Assembly (NCBI RefSeq): GCF_021531055.1
Contig: NZ_JADYTL010000011.1
Span: 1 to 56,087 of the forward strand
DNA: 56,087 nt
Source of the DNA: Collinsella tanakaei
GTDB taxonomy: Bacteria > Actinomycetota > Coriobacteriia > Coriobacteriales > Coriobacteriaceae
Reading direction: 5' to 3'
Position numbers and translations under genes: made by a program. The notes beneath the pieces were generated by a model. It saw only the letters and a list, made by a program, of their open reading frames with translations, was not told the DNA's origin and searched no databases. Below are positions 34,321 to 42,544 of the stretch, in pieces (the stretch's first letter is position 1; every line of letters starts with the position of its first letter).

Positions 34321-34440
34321 TTGGAACACCCTACTGACAGGTGGAACTCCCTACTGACAGCAGAGACTCATCACTGACAGCGGAGACTCTGTACTGACAG
34401 CAGAGGCTCTGTACTGACAGCGGAGACTCTGTACTGACAA
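34321..34440. repeat. Tandem array of six 20-bp units (left block)
   Basis: Six directly adjacent 20-bp units, each ending in ACTGACAG (the last in ACTGACAA), for example CGGAGACTCTGTACTGACAG at 34381-34400. The consensus is nnGGAACTCnnTACTGACAG-like, with the last eight bases almost invariant. The block reads in the opposite sense to the right block at 34461-34620. Confidence 0.9.
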
Positions 34441-34460
34441 AATCGAGGGAAAATAGGCGA

Positions 34461-34620
34461 CTATTGTCAGTGGAGAGTTTTAACTGTCAGTAGTGAGTCT
34501 CACCTGTCAGTAGTGAGCCCCGGCTGTCAGTACAGAGTTTCGGCTGTCAGTAAGGAGTCCGGCTGGCGGTGGGGAGTTCCACCTGTCTGCGGGGAGCCAC
34601 AGCCGTCAGTGGCGAGTTCT
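34461..34620. repeat. Inverted tandem array of eight 20-bp units (right block)
   Basis: Eight 20-bp units of the reverse complement of the left consensus, with CTGTCAGT as the core in most copies (for example TAACTGTCAGTAGTGAGTCT at 34481-34500). The three last units are more degenerate (GGCGGT, CTGTCTGC, CCGTCAGT). The blocks are separated by exactly one 20-bp spacer rich in A (34441-34460). Core sites are therefore in step at 20-bp intervals throughout. Confidence 0.9.
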
Positions 34621-34662
34621 GCCCGACATCGGAATCCAGTCTGGCCCGACATCGGAATCCAG
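34621..34662. repeat. Two direct copies of a 19-bp sequence
   Basis: GCCCGACATCGGAATCCAG occurs at 34621-34639 and again at 34644-34662, immediately after the 20-bp array. No coding sequence overlaps it. Confidence 0.85.
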
Positions 34663-34756
34663 CTTGTCACGACGGTGCGATCTTTCCCTCCCTAACTCCG
34701 TCGTTCCGAAGCCGCGGCGGCGGGGTACACTGGTGTCGAGGGGATGGTGAGGTGCC

Positions 34757-34843
34757 ATGGGAGTCCCGTTCTGGTTGTTCGTGACCATCGCGTTGGCGAT
34801 CTGTTGGGTTGCCGACCAGACGCGCGACCATGATTCCCGCTGA
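34757..34843 (+). CDS. Putative 28-residue single-pass membrane microprotein
   Basis: ATG 34757 begins a 28-codon frame whose product starts MGVPFWLFVTIALAICW and ends in the charged tail ADQTRDHDSR. The hydrophobic stretch is about 17 residues, enough for one membrane helix with the tail facing the cytoplasm. A GAGGTG-like site lies 4-5 nt upstream. It sits between the 20-bp array and cutC. No family is recognised; the frame could be fortuitous. Confidence 0.4.
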   Translation: MGVPFWLFVTIALAICWVADQTRDHDSR

Positions 34844-34885
34844 TGTGCCAGCCGTTCCCGCGGACCGGTCTATAAGGAGGAATCT

Positions 34886-35578
34886 GTGAGCGAGACGACG
34901 ATCCTGCGCGAGTTCTGCGCCGAGAACTTCACCGACGTGCCGGCTGCCATCAAAGCGGGGGCGCGTCGCATCGAGCTGTGCGACAACCTGGCCGTCGGCG
35001 GCACGACGCCGTCGCTCGGTGTGATCGAGCACACGGTCGCCTACGCCCACGAACACGGCGCACGCGTGATGACGATGATCCGGCCGCGCGGCGGCGACTT
35101 CGTGTACAGCGACGATGAGCTCGCCATGATGGAATCCGACGTGTTCTCCGCCTGCGAGGCCGAGACCGACGGCGTGGTGTTCGGCTGTCTCAAGGGATCC
35201 GAGAGCGACGGTTACGAGCTCGATCTCGATGCCTGCAAGCGGATCGTGGGCGCGGCGATCGCGGCGGCCGACGCGTTTTGTCTCGATCATATCGACATCA
35301 CGTTCCACATGGCGTTCGACGCGTTGCCCGCCGAGGCGCAGCTTCCCGCGATCGATACCCTGGCGGATCTGGGCGTCACTCGCATCCTCACGCACGGCGA
35401 TGTCGCCGGCACGCCCATCATAGATAACCTCCCGCGCCTGCGCGAACTCACCGAGTATGCAGGCGACCGTCTGATCATCCTGCCCGGTGCGGGCATCACG
35501 CACGCGAACGTGGCGGATGTCGTCGCGGCGATCGGGGCCCCCGAGGCACACGGCACCAAGATCGTCAAGCTCGCGTAG
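34886..35578 (+). CDS. cutC: Copper homeostasis protein CutC family
   Basis: 230 residues, the compact TIM-barrel length. LREFCAENFTDVPAAIKAGARRIELCDNL at the N-terminus (family signature ending AGGTTPS, here VGGTTPS) and VMTMIRPRGGDFVYSDDELAMM are unmistakable; RILTHGD and ILPGAGI follow near the C-terminus. CutC has been linked to copper handling, though its biochemical role is debated. GTG 34886 follows AAGGAGG. No copper exporter is adjacent. Confidence 0.92.
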   Translation: MSETTILREFCAENFTDVPAAIKAGARRIELCDNLAVGGTTPSLGVIEHTVAYAHEHGARVMTMIRPRGGDFVYSDDELAMMESDVFSACEAETDGVVFGCLKGSESDGYELDLDACKRIVGAAIAAADAFCLDHIDITFHMAFDALPAEAQLPAIDTLADLGVTRILTHGDVAGTPIIDNLPRLRELTEYAGDRLIILPGAGITHANVADVVAAIGAPEAHGTKIVKLA

Positions 35579-35836
35579 ACGTTTTCCATCAACCGATGCA
35601 TCGATGCGCCCCGTATCTGCGGGGCGCATGTCTTATTTGGGACATCGGATAGGAAACATTGCAACATATCGGTAAATGGGCATGCGGGATGGTGCCTTCC
35701 CACATGTCGAAAGCGGCTGCACATGCCTGTTCGCATAACGTCCCCAACGGCTTACAGTGCCCTGACATGCGTTTGATAGAATGGCGAAACCAAAGGTAAA
35801 ACGCCTGCTTAAAGGCTATGTTGTTGGAGGTTCGCC

Positions 35837-37564
35837 ATGTGCAAGCCCTGGTCTCGCATCATAGCATCCGCGTGTTCCGTGCTGCTGGTCATCGTGTTGG
35901 CAGGGTGCGGCGGCCTCGGTCTACCGGGCCTTCCCGCACCCTCGGCCCCCGAAGGCGGTTCTGCGACGACATCAGGCGTCTCACAGGATCTTGGCGAGAA
36001 CGTGGAACTCTTCGAGCCTTCCGGCGGCTCGTCGTCCGTCCGGCTCAAGATCGCCTCCGGTTCCGAGAACAAGGAGGCCGCCTATGCCATCGCCTATGCT
36101 GTCGAGCAGTCCGGCGTAGCTATCGAGATGCACTACATGGGTTCACTCGACATCATGGCGGTGCTCGAAGCGGGCGGGGGAGACTACGATGCCGTATGGC
36201 CGGCCTCATCCATGTGGATTTCGATGGGCGATTCGGGTCACATCGTTCGCGATTCGAAAAGCACATCCACGACGCCCGTCGTGTTCGGTATCGCCAAGAC
36301 AAAGGCGATCGAGCTCGGTTGGGCCGAGGGGGATGGTACGACCGCTTCGCCTTCCACCGCAGAGATACTCGATGCGGTTCGCAGCGGTGACCTGTCCTTC
36401 TCGATGACCTCGGCTACGCAGTCGAACAGCGGCGCGTCCGCCTATCTGGCGTTTTTGACGGCGCTGTCGGGTACCGACGGCGCGCTGACTGCGGAGAATC
36501 TCGAGGATGCCGGCCTCACGTCCGAGGTCGCGTCGCTGCTGGCGGGTGTGGACCGCTCCTCAGGCTCATCCGATTGGCTCAAAGAGATGGTCGTCGCCGA
36601 TCCCGAGACGCATCAGGCGATGGTGAACTACGAGTCGCTTGTCTCGCAGGCCAACCGCGAGCTGGAGGAAGCCGGCCACGAGCCGCTGGTGGCGGTATAT
36701 CCCTCCGATGGCATCGCGATTTCGGATAGCCCGTTGGCTTATGTGGATCGCGGCCAGGACGATAAGGTCGAAGAGGCCTTCGCGGCGTTCCAGCAGGCTC
36801 TGGCGGACGATGATGCGACGCTCGCCCTCGAGCGCGTCGGCCGTCGCTGCGGGTTGGGAGGCAAGCTTTTGCACGCAGATGACGAGGATGTGCAGCGCGC
36901 ATTTTCGGCGTCGTGGGGTATCGTCCAGGATGCCAGCGCGCTGAAATCCGTTCCGCTGCCGGCGGGCGATGTGATCGAACAGGCGCTCACCCTCTATCAG
37001 ACCGTCCTCAAAAAGCCGTCGTACACGGTTTGGGTCGTCGACTATTCGGGATCCATGTACGGTGGGGGCAAGGAGGGCGTGGTTTCGGGCCTCGAGCAAG
37101 CGCTCGATCCGCAGCTCGCTGCCGCGTCGATGATCCAACCTGCCGAAGGTGACGTGAATGTTCTCATCCCGTTTGCCGGATCTCCCGGTTCGGCGGTCGT
37201 CGCCCACGGTTCGGATACGGCGGGCTTGCTCGACGAGGCCCGCGAGCGCGAGGCGGACGGCGGTACCGATATGTATGCCGGGCTGCTCGCCGCGCTCGAG
37301 CTGGCGAGCGCGGCGAAAGACGGGGGAGGCTACACGGTCGCCATCGCCCTGCTGTCCGATGGCGTGTCGGACACGATGAATCACGATGCGTTCTTGGAGG
37401 CCTACAAGCGGACGGGCAGCGACATCCCCGTGTTTTCCATCATGTTCGGCGATGCGGACCCCACGCAGCTCGATGAGCTGTCCGAAGCGACCAACGGGCG
37501 CACGTTCGATGGGCGCGAGGGGGATCTCGCGACGGTGTTCCGCCAGGTCAAAGGATACAACTAG
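35837..37564 (+). CDS. Lipoprotein with periplasmic-binding-like and von Willebrand A domains
   Basis: 575 residues. The lipobox LAGC gives lipidated Cys24. Residues about 65-350 resemble extracellular solute-binding proteins (VRLKIASGSENKEAAYAIAY; YDAVWPASSMW). The C-terminal VWA domain (about 395-575) has the MIDAS motif DYSGSM (402-407), the GGTDMYAG threonine and the later SDGVSD aspartate, so a divalent metal site looks complete. First gene of a four-gene set with an XpaC-like protein, a second PBP-like protein and TelA; it may sense or bind a cell-surface ligand. ATG 35837 follows TTGGAGG. A TAGAAT -10-like box lies about 60 bp upstream. Confidence 0.85.
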   Translation: MCKPWSRIIASACSVLLVIVLAGCGGLGLPGLPAPSAPEGGSATTSGVSQDLGENVELFEPSGGSSSVRLKIASGSENKEAAYAIAYAVEQSGVAIEMHYMGSLDIMAVLEAGGGDYDAVWPASSMWISMGDSGHIVRDSKSTSTTPVVFGIAKTKAIELGWAEGDGTTASPSTAEILDAVRSGDLSFSMTSATQSNSGASAYLAFLTALSGTDGALTAENLEDAGLTSEVASLLAGVDRSSGSSDWLKEMVVADPETHQAMVNYESLVSQANRELEEAGHEPLVAVYPSDGIAISDSPLAYVDRGQDDKVEEAFAAFQQALADDDATLALERVGRRCGLGGKLLHADDEDVQRAFSASWGIVQDASALKSVPLPAGDVIEQALTLYQTVLKKPSYTVWVVDYSGSMYGGGKEGVVSGLEQALDPQLAAASMIQPAEGDVNVLIPFAGSPGSAVVAHGSDTAGLLDEAREREADGGTDMYAGLLAALELASAAKDGGGYTVAIALLSDGVSDTMNHDAFLEAYKRTGSDIPVFSIMFGDADPTQLDELSEATNGRTFDGREGDLATVFRQVKGYN

Positions 37565-37575
37565 GGAGTTTGTCG

Positions 37576-38256
37576 ATGGGGTACATCGTCGGGGCGATAG
37601 CGGGTGTTGCGGCTGGTCTGGCATGCGTGCTCGCGGTAGGCGGCATTCCCGGTATCATCTCGGGCCTTGCCGTGGCTGCGCTGCTGTACGTCGGTGCCGG
37701 TCAGTTGCTCAAACCGGAGCGCCGCCTGGCGGGTGTCGCCGCGAGCATGCTGCCCGACGGCGAGGCGGCGTCCGAACGTATCGACGCGGCCTATGACCTG
37801 GTGCGCGCCATCTCCGCAAGACGGGGTAAGGTGCGTGACGGGCGGGTCGCCCGCGAGATCGACGACCTCATCCGCGACATCCAGGCGCTCATCGCCTGTG
37901 TGGAGGAGCAGCCTACAACGTACCGGAGGCTCGCGCATTTCCTGTCGACCTATGCGGACCAGTGTCTGCGCATGCTTGATGGTTACCTGGGCGTCGAGCG
38001 CATGGGTACATCCGCGTTGCTTGAAGGGGCGCACGAGGACGCGCTCGATGCCTTGGCGGCACTTCAGGGCGTCGCGCAAGGCGAGCTCGCACGGGCGACG
38101 GGAAGACGTGCCGCCGAGGTTGAGACGAGCTCCGATGCGATCGTGCGCCTCATGGAGATGGATGGCTACCTGCCCGATCGTTCGGAGGACGCTGGAGCCG
38201 ATACGAAGCGGCGGGATGCGGCGCCCGCATCCGATGCCATGCAGGGAGGGAACTAG
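37576..38256 (+). CDS. XpaC-like membrane protein (5-bromo-4-chloroindolyl phosphate hydrolysis family)
   Basis: 226 residues. Two N-terminal membrane helices (YIVGAIAGVAAGLACVLAV; IPGIISGLAVAALLYVGA) precede a helical cytoplasmic region with AASERIDAAYDLVRAISARRG and AREIDDLIRDIQALIACVEE. The architecture and the neighbour TelA match the XpaC/TelA pair of many Gram-positive bacteria. Function is unknown; XpaC was named after a Bacillus phosphate-indolyl phenotype. ATG 37576 (7 nt after GGGAG) is 11 bp downstream of the lipoprotein stop. Confidence 0.75.
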   Translation: MGYIVGAIAGVAAGLACVLAVGGIPGIISGLAVAALLYVGAGQLLKPERRLAGVAASMLPDGEAASERIDAAYDLVRAISARRGKVRDGRVAREIDDLIRDIQALIACVEEQPTTYRRLAHFLSTYADQCLRMLDGYLGVERMGTSALLEGAHEDALDALAALQGVAQGELARATGRRAAEVETSSDAIVRLMEMDGYLPDRSEDAGADTKRRDAAPASDAMQGGN

Positions 38257-38257
38257 C

Positions 38258-39349
38258 ATGAAACTCGCAAAGGGCAGGATCGTTGGCCTGATATGCGTGC
38301 TGGCCGCGGTGGCGATTGTGGGCGGTGTGTTCGCCTTCCGAGCTGCCCAGCCTGAACCGGTGGCACCTGTCGAGCCGGTCTCGGTCGATGGCTACCTGGG
38401 CGGCGAGAAGATCTCGCTGTTCGACGACGAGGAGTTCGTCGACCTCTCCGAGCGGGCGGGACTCGATATCTCCTATCGGAAGGCGGGGTCGCTTGCGATG
38501 ATGGAGGCGTCGACTGATGGAATGGACTACCTGTTCCCCTCCTCGCAGGCTGCCGTGGAATACGGTGATGAGCTCGGCGTGGCCTCGACCGGCGAGCAGA
38601 TCGTCCTCAATTCGCCGATCGTCGTCTACACCTATCGCGATGTCGCCGATGCGCTCGTGGAATCGGGCATCATGGCGAAAGACGGAGAGGTGTACACGCT
38701 CGATGTGGATGCGGCCGTCGAGGCGATGCTCGCCGATACGACATGGGAAGAGCTGGGCTATGCGGGCGGATACGGTCAGTTCCGCATCGATAGCACCGAT
38801 CCTGCGGAGTCGAACTCCGGTAACGAATGGGCCGCGCTGATCGCCAACTCGCTTGCCGGTGGACGGCCGGCGAGCATGGAGGATATCGAGCGCGATGCCG
38901 ATTCCATACGTAAGATCTTCGCAAAGTCCGGATGGATGGAGACGAGTTCGGAGGATTCGTTCCGTCAGTTCCTGACGTTGGGAGAGAGCTCCAAGCCCAT
39001 GATGGTCGGTTACGAGAGCCAGGTTCTCGATCTGTCGGTGAACGAGCCGGAGCTGTTCGAGCAGGTGGCCGACGACCTCGTCATCGCGTATACCACGCCG
39101 ACCGTATGGTCGACGCACGTGCTCGTCTCGCTTACCGACAACGGCGAGTCGCTGTGCGACTTCCTCATGAGCGACGAGGTTCAGCAGCTCGCTTGGGAGC
39201 GTCATGGCTTTCGCGGGGCCTCGCAGCTCGGTACGGATAGCGCCGAACGTTTCGATGTGATCGGTGTCGCCGAACGTGTGCCGGCGGCTGTCGAGCTGCC
39301 CGCGCCCGATGCGATGCAGCGCTTGATTCAAGTGGTGAGCGGCGCCTAG
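38258..39349 (+). CDS. Membrane-anchored periplasmic-binding-like protein
   Basis: 363 residues. One N-terminal helix, IVGLICVLAAVAIVGGVFAF, anchors it; no lipobox cysteine is present. The rest is solute-binding-like, sharing with the first gene the tail logic STDPAESNSGNEWAALIANSL and LCDFLMSDEVQQLAWERHGF, which is the C-terminal block of class II/III binding proteins. ATG 38258 overlaps the previous stop by 1-2 bp after AGGGAGG. It probably acts outside the membrane with the VWA lipoprotein. Confidence 0.78.
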   Translation: MKLAKGRIVGLICVLAAVAIVGGVFAFRAAQPEPVAPVEPVSVDGYLGGEKISLFDDEEFVDLSERAGLDISYRKAGSLAMMEASTDGMDYLFPSSQAAVEYGDELGVASTGEQIVLNSPIVVYTYRDVADALVESGIMAKDGEVYTLDVDAAVEAMLADTTWEELGYAGGYGQFRIDSTDPAESNSGNEWAALIANSLAGGRPASMEDIERDADSIRKIFAKSGWMETSSEDSFRQFLTLGESSKPMMVGYESQVLDLSVNEPELFEQVADDLVIAYTTPTVWSTHVLVSLTDNGESLCDFLMSDEVQQLAWERHGFRGASQLGTDSAERFDVIGVAERVPAAVELPAPDAMQRLIQVVSGA

Positions 39350-39399
39350 ACGGTCTGACATCGTCATCCGGAGCGCACCGCATCACATGCCGGTTATAC

Positions 39400-39420
39400 C
39401 CCGAGCTCTTGCAGCTCGGG
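39400..39420 (+). promoter_or_regulatory. 8-bp stem hairpin before telA
   Basis: CCCGAGCT and AGCTCGGG pair across a 5-nt loop, 19 bp before the telA ATG. No U-tract follows, so it is not a normal terminator. It could set the relative expression of telA in the operon or hide its ribosome binding site. Confidence 0.45.
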
Positions 39421-39439
39421 TATCGAGAAAGGAACGAAC

Positions 39440-40597
39440 ATGTCCGATACCGTCGAGAACGTCGTCGAAGCCGCACCGGTGAGGAAGAGCCTGAGCTTGG
39501 CCGATATCGCTGCCTCGCAAGGCGATGCGTCGACATCGATGCGAGCGGAGACCCCGCTTGCGGTTGCCGAGCACCAAGCGGTGACCATGAGTCCCGAAGA
39601 CGAACGACGCGCCCGCGAACTCGCTGCGACCATCGATTTCACCAAGGCGGGTATCGAGAGCACCTATGCACGCGATACGCAGCGTTCCATGGCGGATTTC
39701 GCCGATGATGTGCTCGCTCGCACGTCGAACAAGACGACCGGCGAGGCGGGAGCGCTTCTGCGCGAGCTGCTCACAGAAGTGGAGGGCGCCGAGCTCTCGG
39801 GTGTGAAGAAGGTTCCCATCATCGGGCAGATCGTGGTTGGCGTCGACAAGCTGCGCCGTACCTATCAGAAGGTTGCGCCCCAAGTGGACGAGGTCGTCGA
39901 GAAGCTCGAACGTGCGCAGGCTCAGATGATCGCCGACATCGCCATGTACGACACCATGTATCAGCGCAACGTCGAGCAGTATCGCTCGCTCAAGGTCTAC
40001 ATCGCGGCCGGCCGGCAGGCACTCGAGGCCTTTCGCGCCGAACAGCTCCCCGCACTCGAGGCGGAGGCGACGGCGAGCGGCGACGCCATGAGCGCGCAGG
40101 TGCTCAAGGATTTCAAGGATAAACTCGAACGCTTCGATAAGCGTTTGGACGACCTCGATCGCGTGAGCGTCGTGAGTCTGCAAATGGCGCCGCAGCTCAA
40201 GCTGCTGCAAAACGCCGACAAGAACATCTCGGACAAGATCGACACGACGGTGTCCACCACGATTCCGCTGTGGAAGTCGCAGATGGTGATTGCGCTCGGA
40301 CTCGCCAACCAGCGATCGGCGCTCGATCTGCAGAAAAGCGTCGACGATGCCACCAACAAGCTGCTGCGCGCGAACGCCGAGGCGCTGCAGCAGGGGGCGG
40401 TCGATGCCGAACGTGCCACGCAGCGCGGAACGGTGGATATCGAGACACTCGAGGAAGTGAACAAACGCCTGATCGATACGCTTCGCGAGACGCTGAAGAT
40501 CCAACAGGAAGGGCGTGCTGCCCGTGCGGAGGCGGAGACGCGCATGCGGCAGATCGAGGGCGACCTCAAGACGGCGCTGCTCGAGGCTGCGAAGTAG
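39440..40597 (+). CDS. telA: Toxic anion resistance protein, TelA family
   Basis: 385 residues, typical for TelA/KlaA. It is mostly helical; ELLTEVEGAELSGVKKVPIIG and QRNVEQYRSLKVYIAAGRQAL are conserved, and VSTTIPLWKSQMVIALGLANQ lies in the second half. TelA is linked to tellurite resistance and to nisin or envelope-stress tolerance in Gram-positives; its biochemistry is not known. It ends a four-gene set with the PBP-VWA lipoprotein, XpaC-like and PBP-like proteins, so an envelope-protection role is inferred. ATG 39440 follows GAGAAAGGA. Confidence 0.88.
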   Translation: MSDTVENVVEAAPVRKSLSLADIAASQGDASTSMRAETPLAVAEHQAVTMSPEDERRARELAATIDFTKAGIESTYARDTQRSMADFADDVLARTSNKTTGEAGALLRELLTEVEGAELSGVKKVPIIGQIVVGVDKLRRTYQKVAPQVDEVVEKLERAQAQMIADIAMYDTMYQRNVEQYRSLKVYIAAGRQALEAFRAEQLPALEAEATASGDAMSAQVLKDFKDKLERFDKRLDDLDRVSVVSLQMAPQLKLLQNADKNISDKIDTTVSTTIPLWKSQMVIALGLANQRSALDLQKSVDDATNKLLRANAEALQQGAVDAERATQRGTVDIETLEEVNKRLIDTLRETLKIQQEGRAARAEAETRMRQIEGDLKTALLEAAK

Positions 40598-40667
40598 ATA
40601 CGAAGATACCGCCCGTCGCGCTATACTAACGCCGTATACTGTTCGAACAAGAGCGAGAGGGCGATTC

Positions 40668-41474
40668 ATGACGAAAACCGTTGAGCCTATGATTCCTTCC
40701 GCGCCCCGTGCCATCTTCTTCGACGTGGATGGCACACTTGTCTCGCATCGAACCAAGCGGGTTCCGCCCAGTACGGTCGCCGCCTTGGCCGAGCTGCGTC
40801 GCCGCGGCTGCAAGGTGATCGTCGCCACGGGACGCTCCATGCCGGAGTTCGGCTTTTTGCCCCTGCAGGACCTTACCTTTGACGGATACGTGCTGGTCGG
40901 CGGCCAGGAGGCGCGCGACGTCGACGGCAAGGTGATTTTCTCGGATCCCATCGTCGGGTACGATCTCGCGGTGTTGTTGGAGGAGTTCCGCGCCCGCCGT
41001 CGCCCCATCCTGTTCTACGAGTCGGTGCGCATGTACGCGAACTTCGTCAACGATCATGTCCGTCAGGTGGAGGCGGAGGTGTCGACTCCCGTGCCGCCGA
41101 TCGACGAGCCGCGACCCGACCTGCCGGTCCTCAAGGCCATCATCTACGAGGACGCCACGCGCGAGGACGATCTCATGGCCCGCCTGCCGGGCTGCAAGGC
41201 GACGCGCTGGCATCGCGGTGCCTACGATGTCGTGCCGGCGGCGGGCGGTAAGGTTGCGGGCATCCAAGCCCTGCTCGACCACTACGGCATCGCGCCCGAA
41301 CAGACCATGGCCTTCGGCGACGGCGAAAACGATGCCGATATGCTGCGGTACGTGCATACCGGTGTGGCCATGGGCAACGGCGATGCGGATGCCAAGGCGG
41401 CCGCGGATATCGTCTGCGGCGATATCGACGAGGACGGGCTCGCCCGTGCGCTGGCGGATTTCGGCCTGATATAG
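40668..41474 (+). CDS. HAD-superfamily hydrolase, Cof-type (IIB)
   Basis: 268 residues. Motif I FFDVDGTL (nucleophile Asp19, Asp21), motif II VIVATGRS, and motif IV GDGENDADML with VAMGNGDADAKAAADIV define a Cof/IIB sugar- or nucleotide-phosphatase. The IIB cap is about residues 85-190. Substrate unknown. ATG 40668 follows GCGAGAGG. TATACT-like -10 boxes occur at 40622-40640, so it likely has its own promoter downstream of telA. A hairpin (41490-41526) follows. Confidence 0.88.
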   Translation: MTKTVEPMIPSAPRAIFFDVDGTLVSHRTKRVPPSTVAALAELRRRGCKVIVATGRSMPEFGFLPLQDLTFDGYVLVGGQEARDVDGKVIFSDPIVGYDLAVLLEEFRARRRPILFYESVRMYANFVNDHVRQVEAEVSTPVPPIDEPRPDLPVLKAIIYEDATREDDLMARLPGCKATRWHRGAYDVVPAAGGKVAGIQALLDHYGIAPEQTMAFGDGENDADMLRYVHTGVAMGNGDADAKAAADIVCGDIDEDGLARALADFGLI

Positions 41475-41489
41475 GATCGCTCGAAGACA

Positions 41490-41526
41490 GGCGCCTCGTT
41501 ACGGCACCATGCCGCAACGAGGCGCC
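41490..41526. terminator. Bidirectional terminator-like hairpin
   Basis: GGCGCCTCGTT and AACGAGGCGCC form a perfect arm pair enclosing an inner CGGC/GCCG. Long T-runs are absent on both strands, so it may act as a roadblock or a weak terminator between convergent genes. Confidence 0.6.
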
Positions 41527-41542
41527 CGTCGTCACATCGCTG

Positions 41543-42544
41543 TTATTTCCGCTGGGACAGCTGCCGCGCCACGCGAACCTTCCGTTTGCGCTCCCCGGTG
41601 TCCTCGGCGCACAGCCGCTCGATCACGTGCCCGAACACCGCGGCGAGGATCTGCTGGAACAGCGTGCCGCACATGACGGGGAACACCGTCTCGCCGGGGA
41701 AGTACTGCGCGGCGATGACCGCGCCCGACGAGATGTTGCGCAGGCCGCAGGTGAAGCTCATGGTCGCGAGCATCGGCTGCGACCCGTGCATGATGCGCGC
41801 CGCGAGCAGCCCCCAGAAGAAGCCCGAGGTCGCGAACACGAGGATGAACAGGGCGACCTCGAGTCGCTGCCAGGTCATGTGCAGCACGTACTCGCTCATC
41901 GAGGTGGAGTTTGCGGTGATGAGCACGATGGTGATCAGGCGGCTGAGCGGGCTCAAGGCGGGGGAGAGGGTGTCGTGTCCCCAGCCGCGGGACAGTTCGT
42001 TGACCACGATTCCGGCAAGCGCGGGCAGCGCGATCATGAAGACCATGTCCATCATCATGCCCATGGCGTCGATCTGGATCGAGGCGCCGAGCAGCACGGA
42101 CAGGGTAAAGGGTATGGTCAGCGGCGAGATGACGGTTGAGACGAGGATCGAGGCCAGGCACAGCGGGCCGTCTCCCTCGTAGATGCCGACCCACATGAAG
42201 CTGATGACGGCGATGGGCACGCAGTACTCGAGCACCACGCCGGCGACGAGGTTCACGTTATCCCCGAACAGCACCGATGCGAGCAGGAAGGCGAGCAGCG
42301 GCATGAAGACCTCGGCGATGGCGAGGATGACCAGCAGGCGGGCGGGGTGACGGAAGACCGCGAGCAGCTGGCCGAACGTATTGCAGAGCGCCCCTTGGAA
42401 CGTCATGATGGCGAAGATGAACGGCACGATGGCCTTGAGCGGGGCGAATACGCCGGGGAGCAGGACGCCGGTGGCGACGCAGACGGGTACGATGAAGGCC
42501 ATGTGCGATCCGATCGCCGCACCCATCCGCTTCCAACGGTCCAT
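41543..42544 (-). CDS. Bile acid:sodium symporter (BASS/SBF)-type permease
   Basis: 333 residues from ATG 42544, with about ten membrane helices. FIFAIMTFQGALCNTFGQL, CVPIAVISFMWVGIYEGD and LCLASILVSTVISPLTIPF resemble the SBF/ArsB-like permeases; TCGLRNISSGAVIAAQYFPGE is the conserved late block. Members move organic anions, pantoate or bile acids with sodium. GAGGGG lies 9 nt before ATG 42544 and only 3 nt before the alternative ATG 42550, hence the choice. The substrate is not deducible. Confidence 0.8.
   Translation of the reverse strand: MDRWKRMGAAIGSHMAFIVPVCVATGVLLPGVFAPLKAIVPFIFAIMTFQGALCNTFGQLLAVFRHPARLLVILAIAEVFMPLLAFLLASVLFGDNVNLVAGVVLEYCVPIAVISFMWVGIYEGDGPLCLASILVSTVISPLTIPFTLSVLLGASIQIDAMGMMMDMVFMIALPALAGIVVNELSRGWGHDTLSPALSPLSRLITIVLITANSTSMSEYVLHMTWQRLEVALFILVFATSGFFWGLLAARIMHGSQPMLATMSFTCGLRNISSGAVIAAQYFPGETVFPVMCGTLFQQILAAVFGHVIERLCAEDTGERKRKVRVARQLSQRK

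Noticed and set aside
34321-34620. The 20-bp array as a CRISPR locus
   Set aside because: Period is too short, there are no unique spacers, the units are in two opposed orientations and no cas genes are present.
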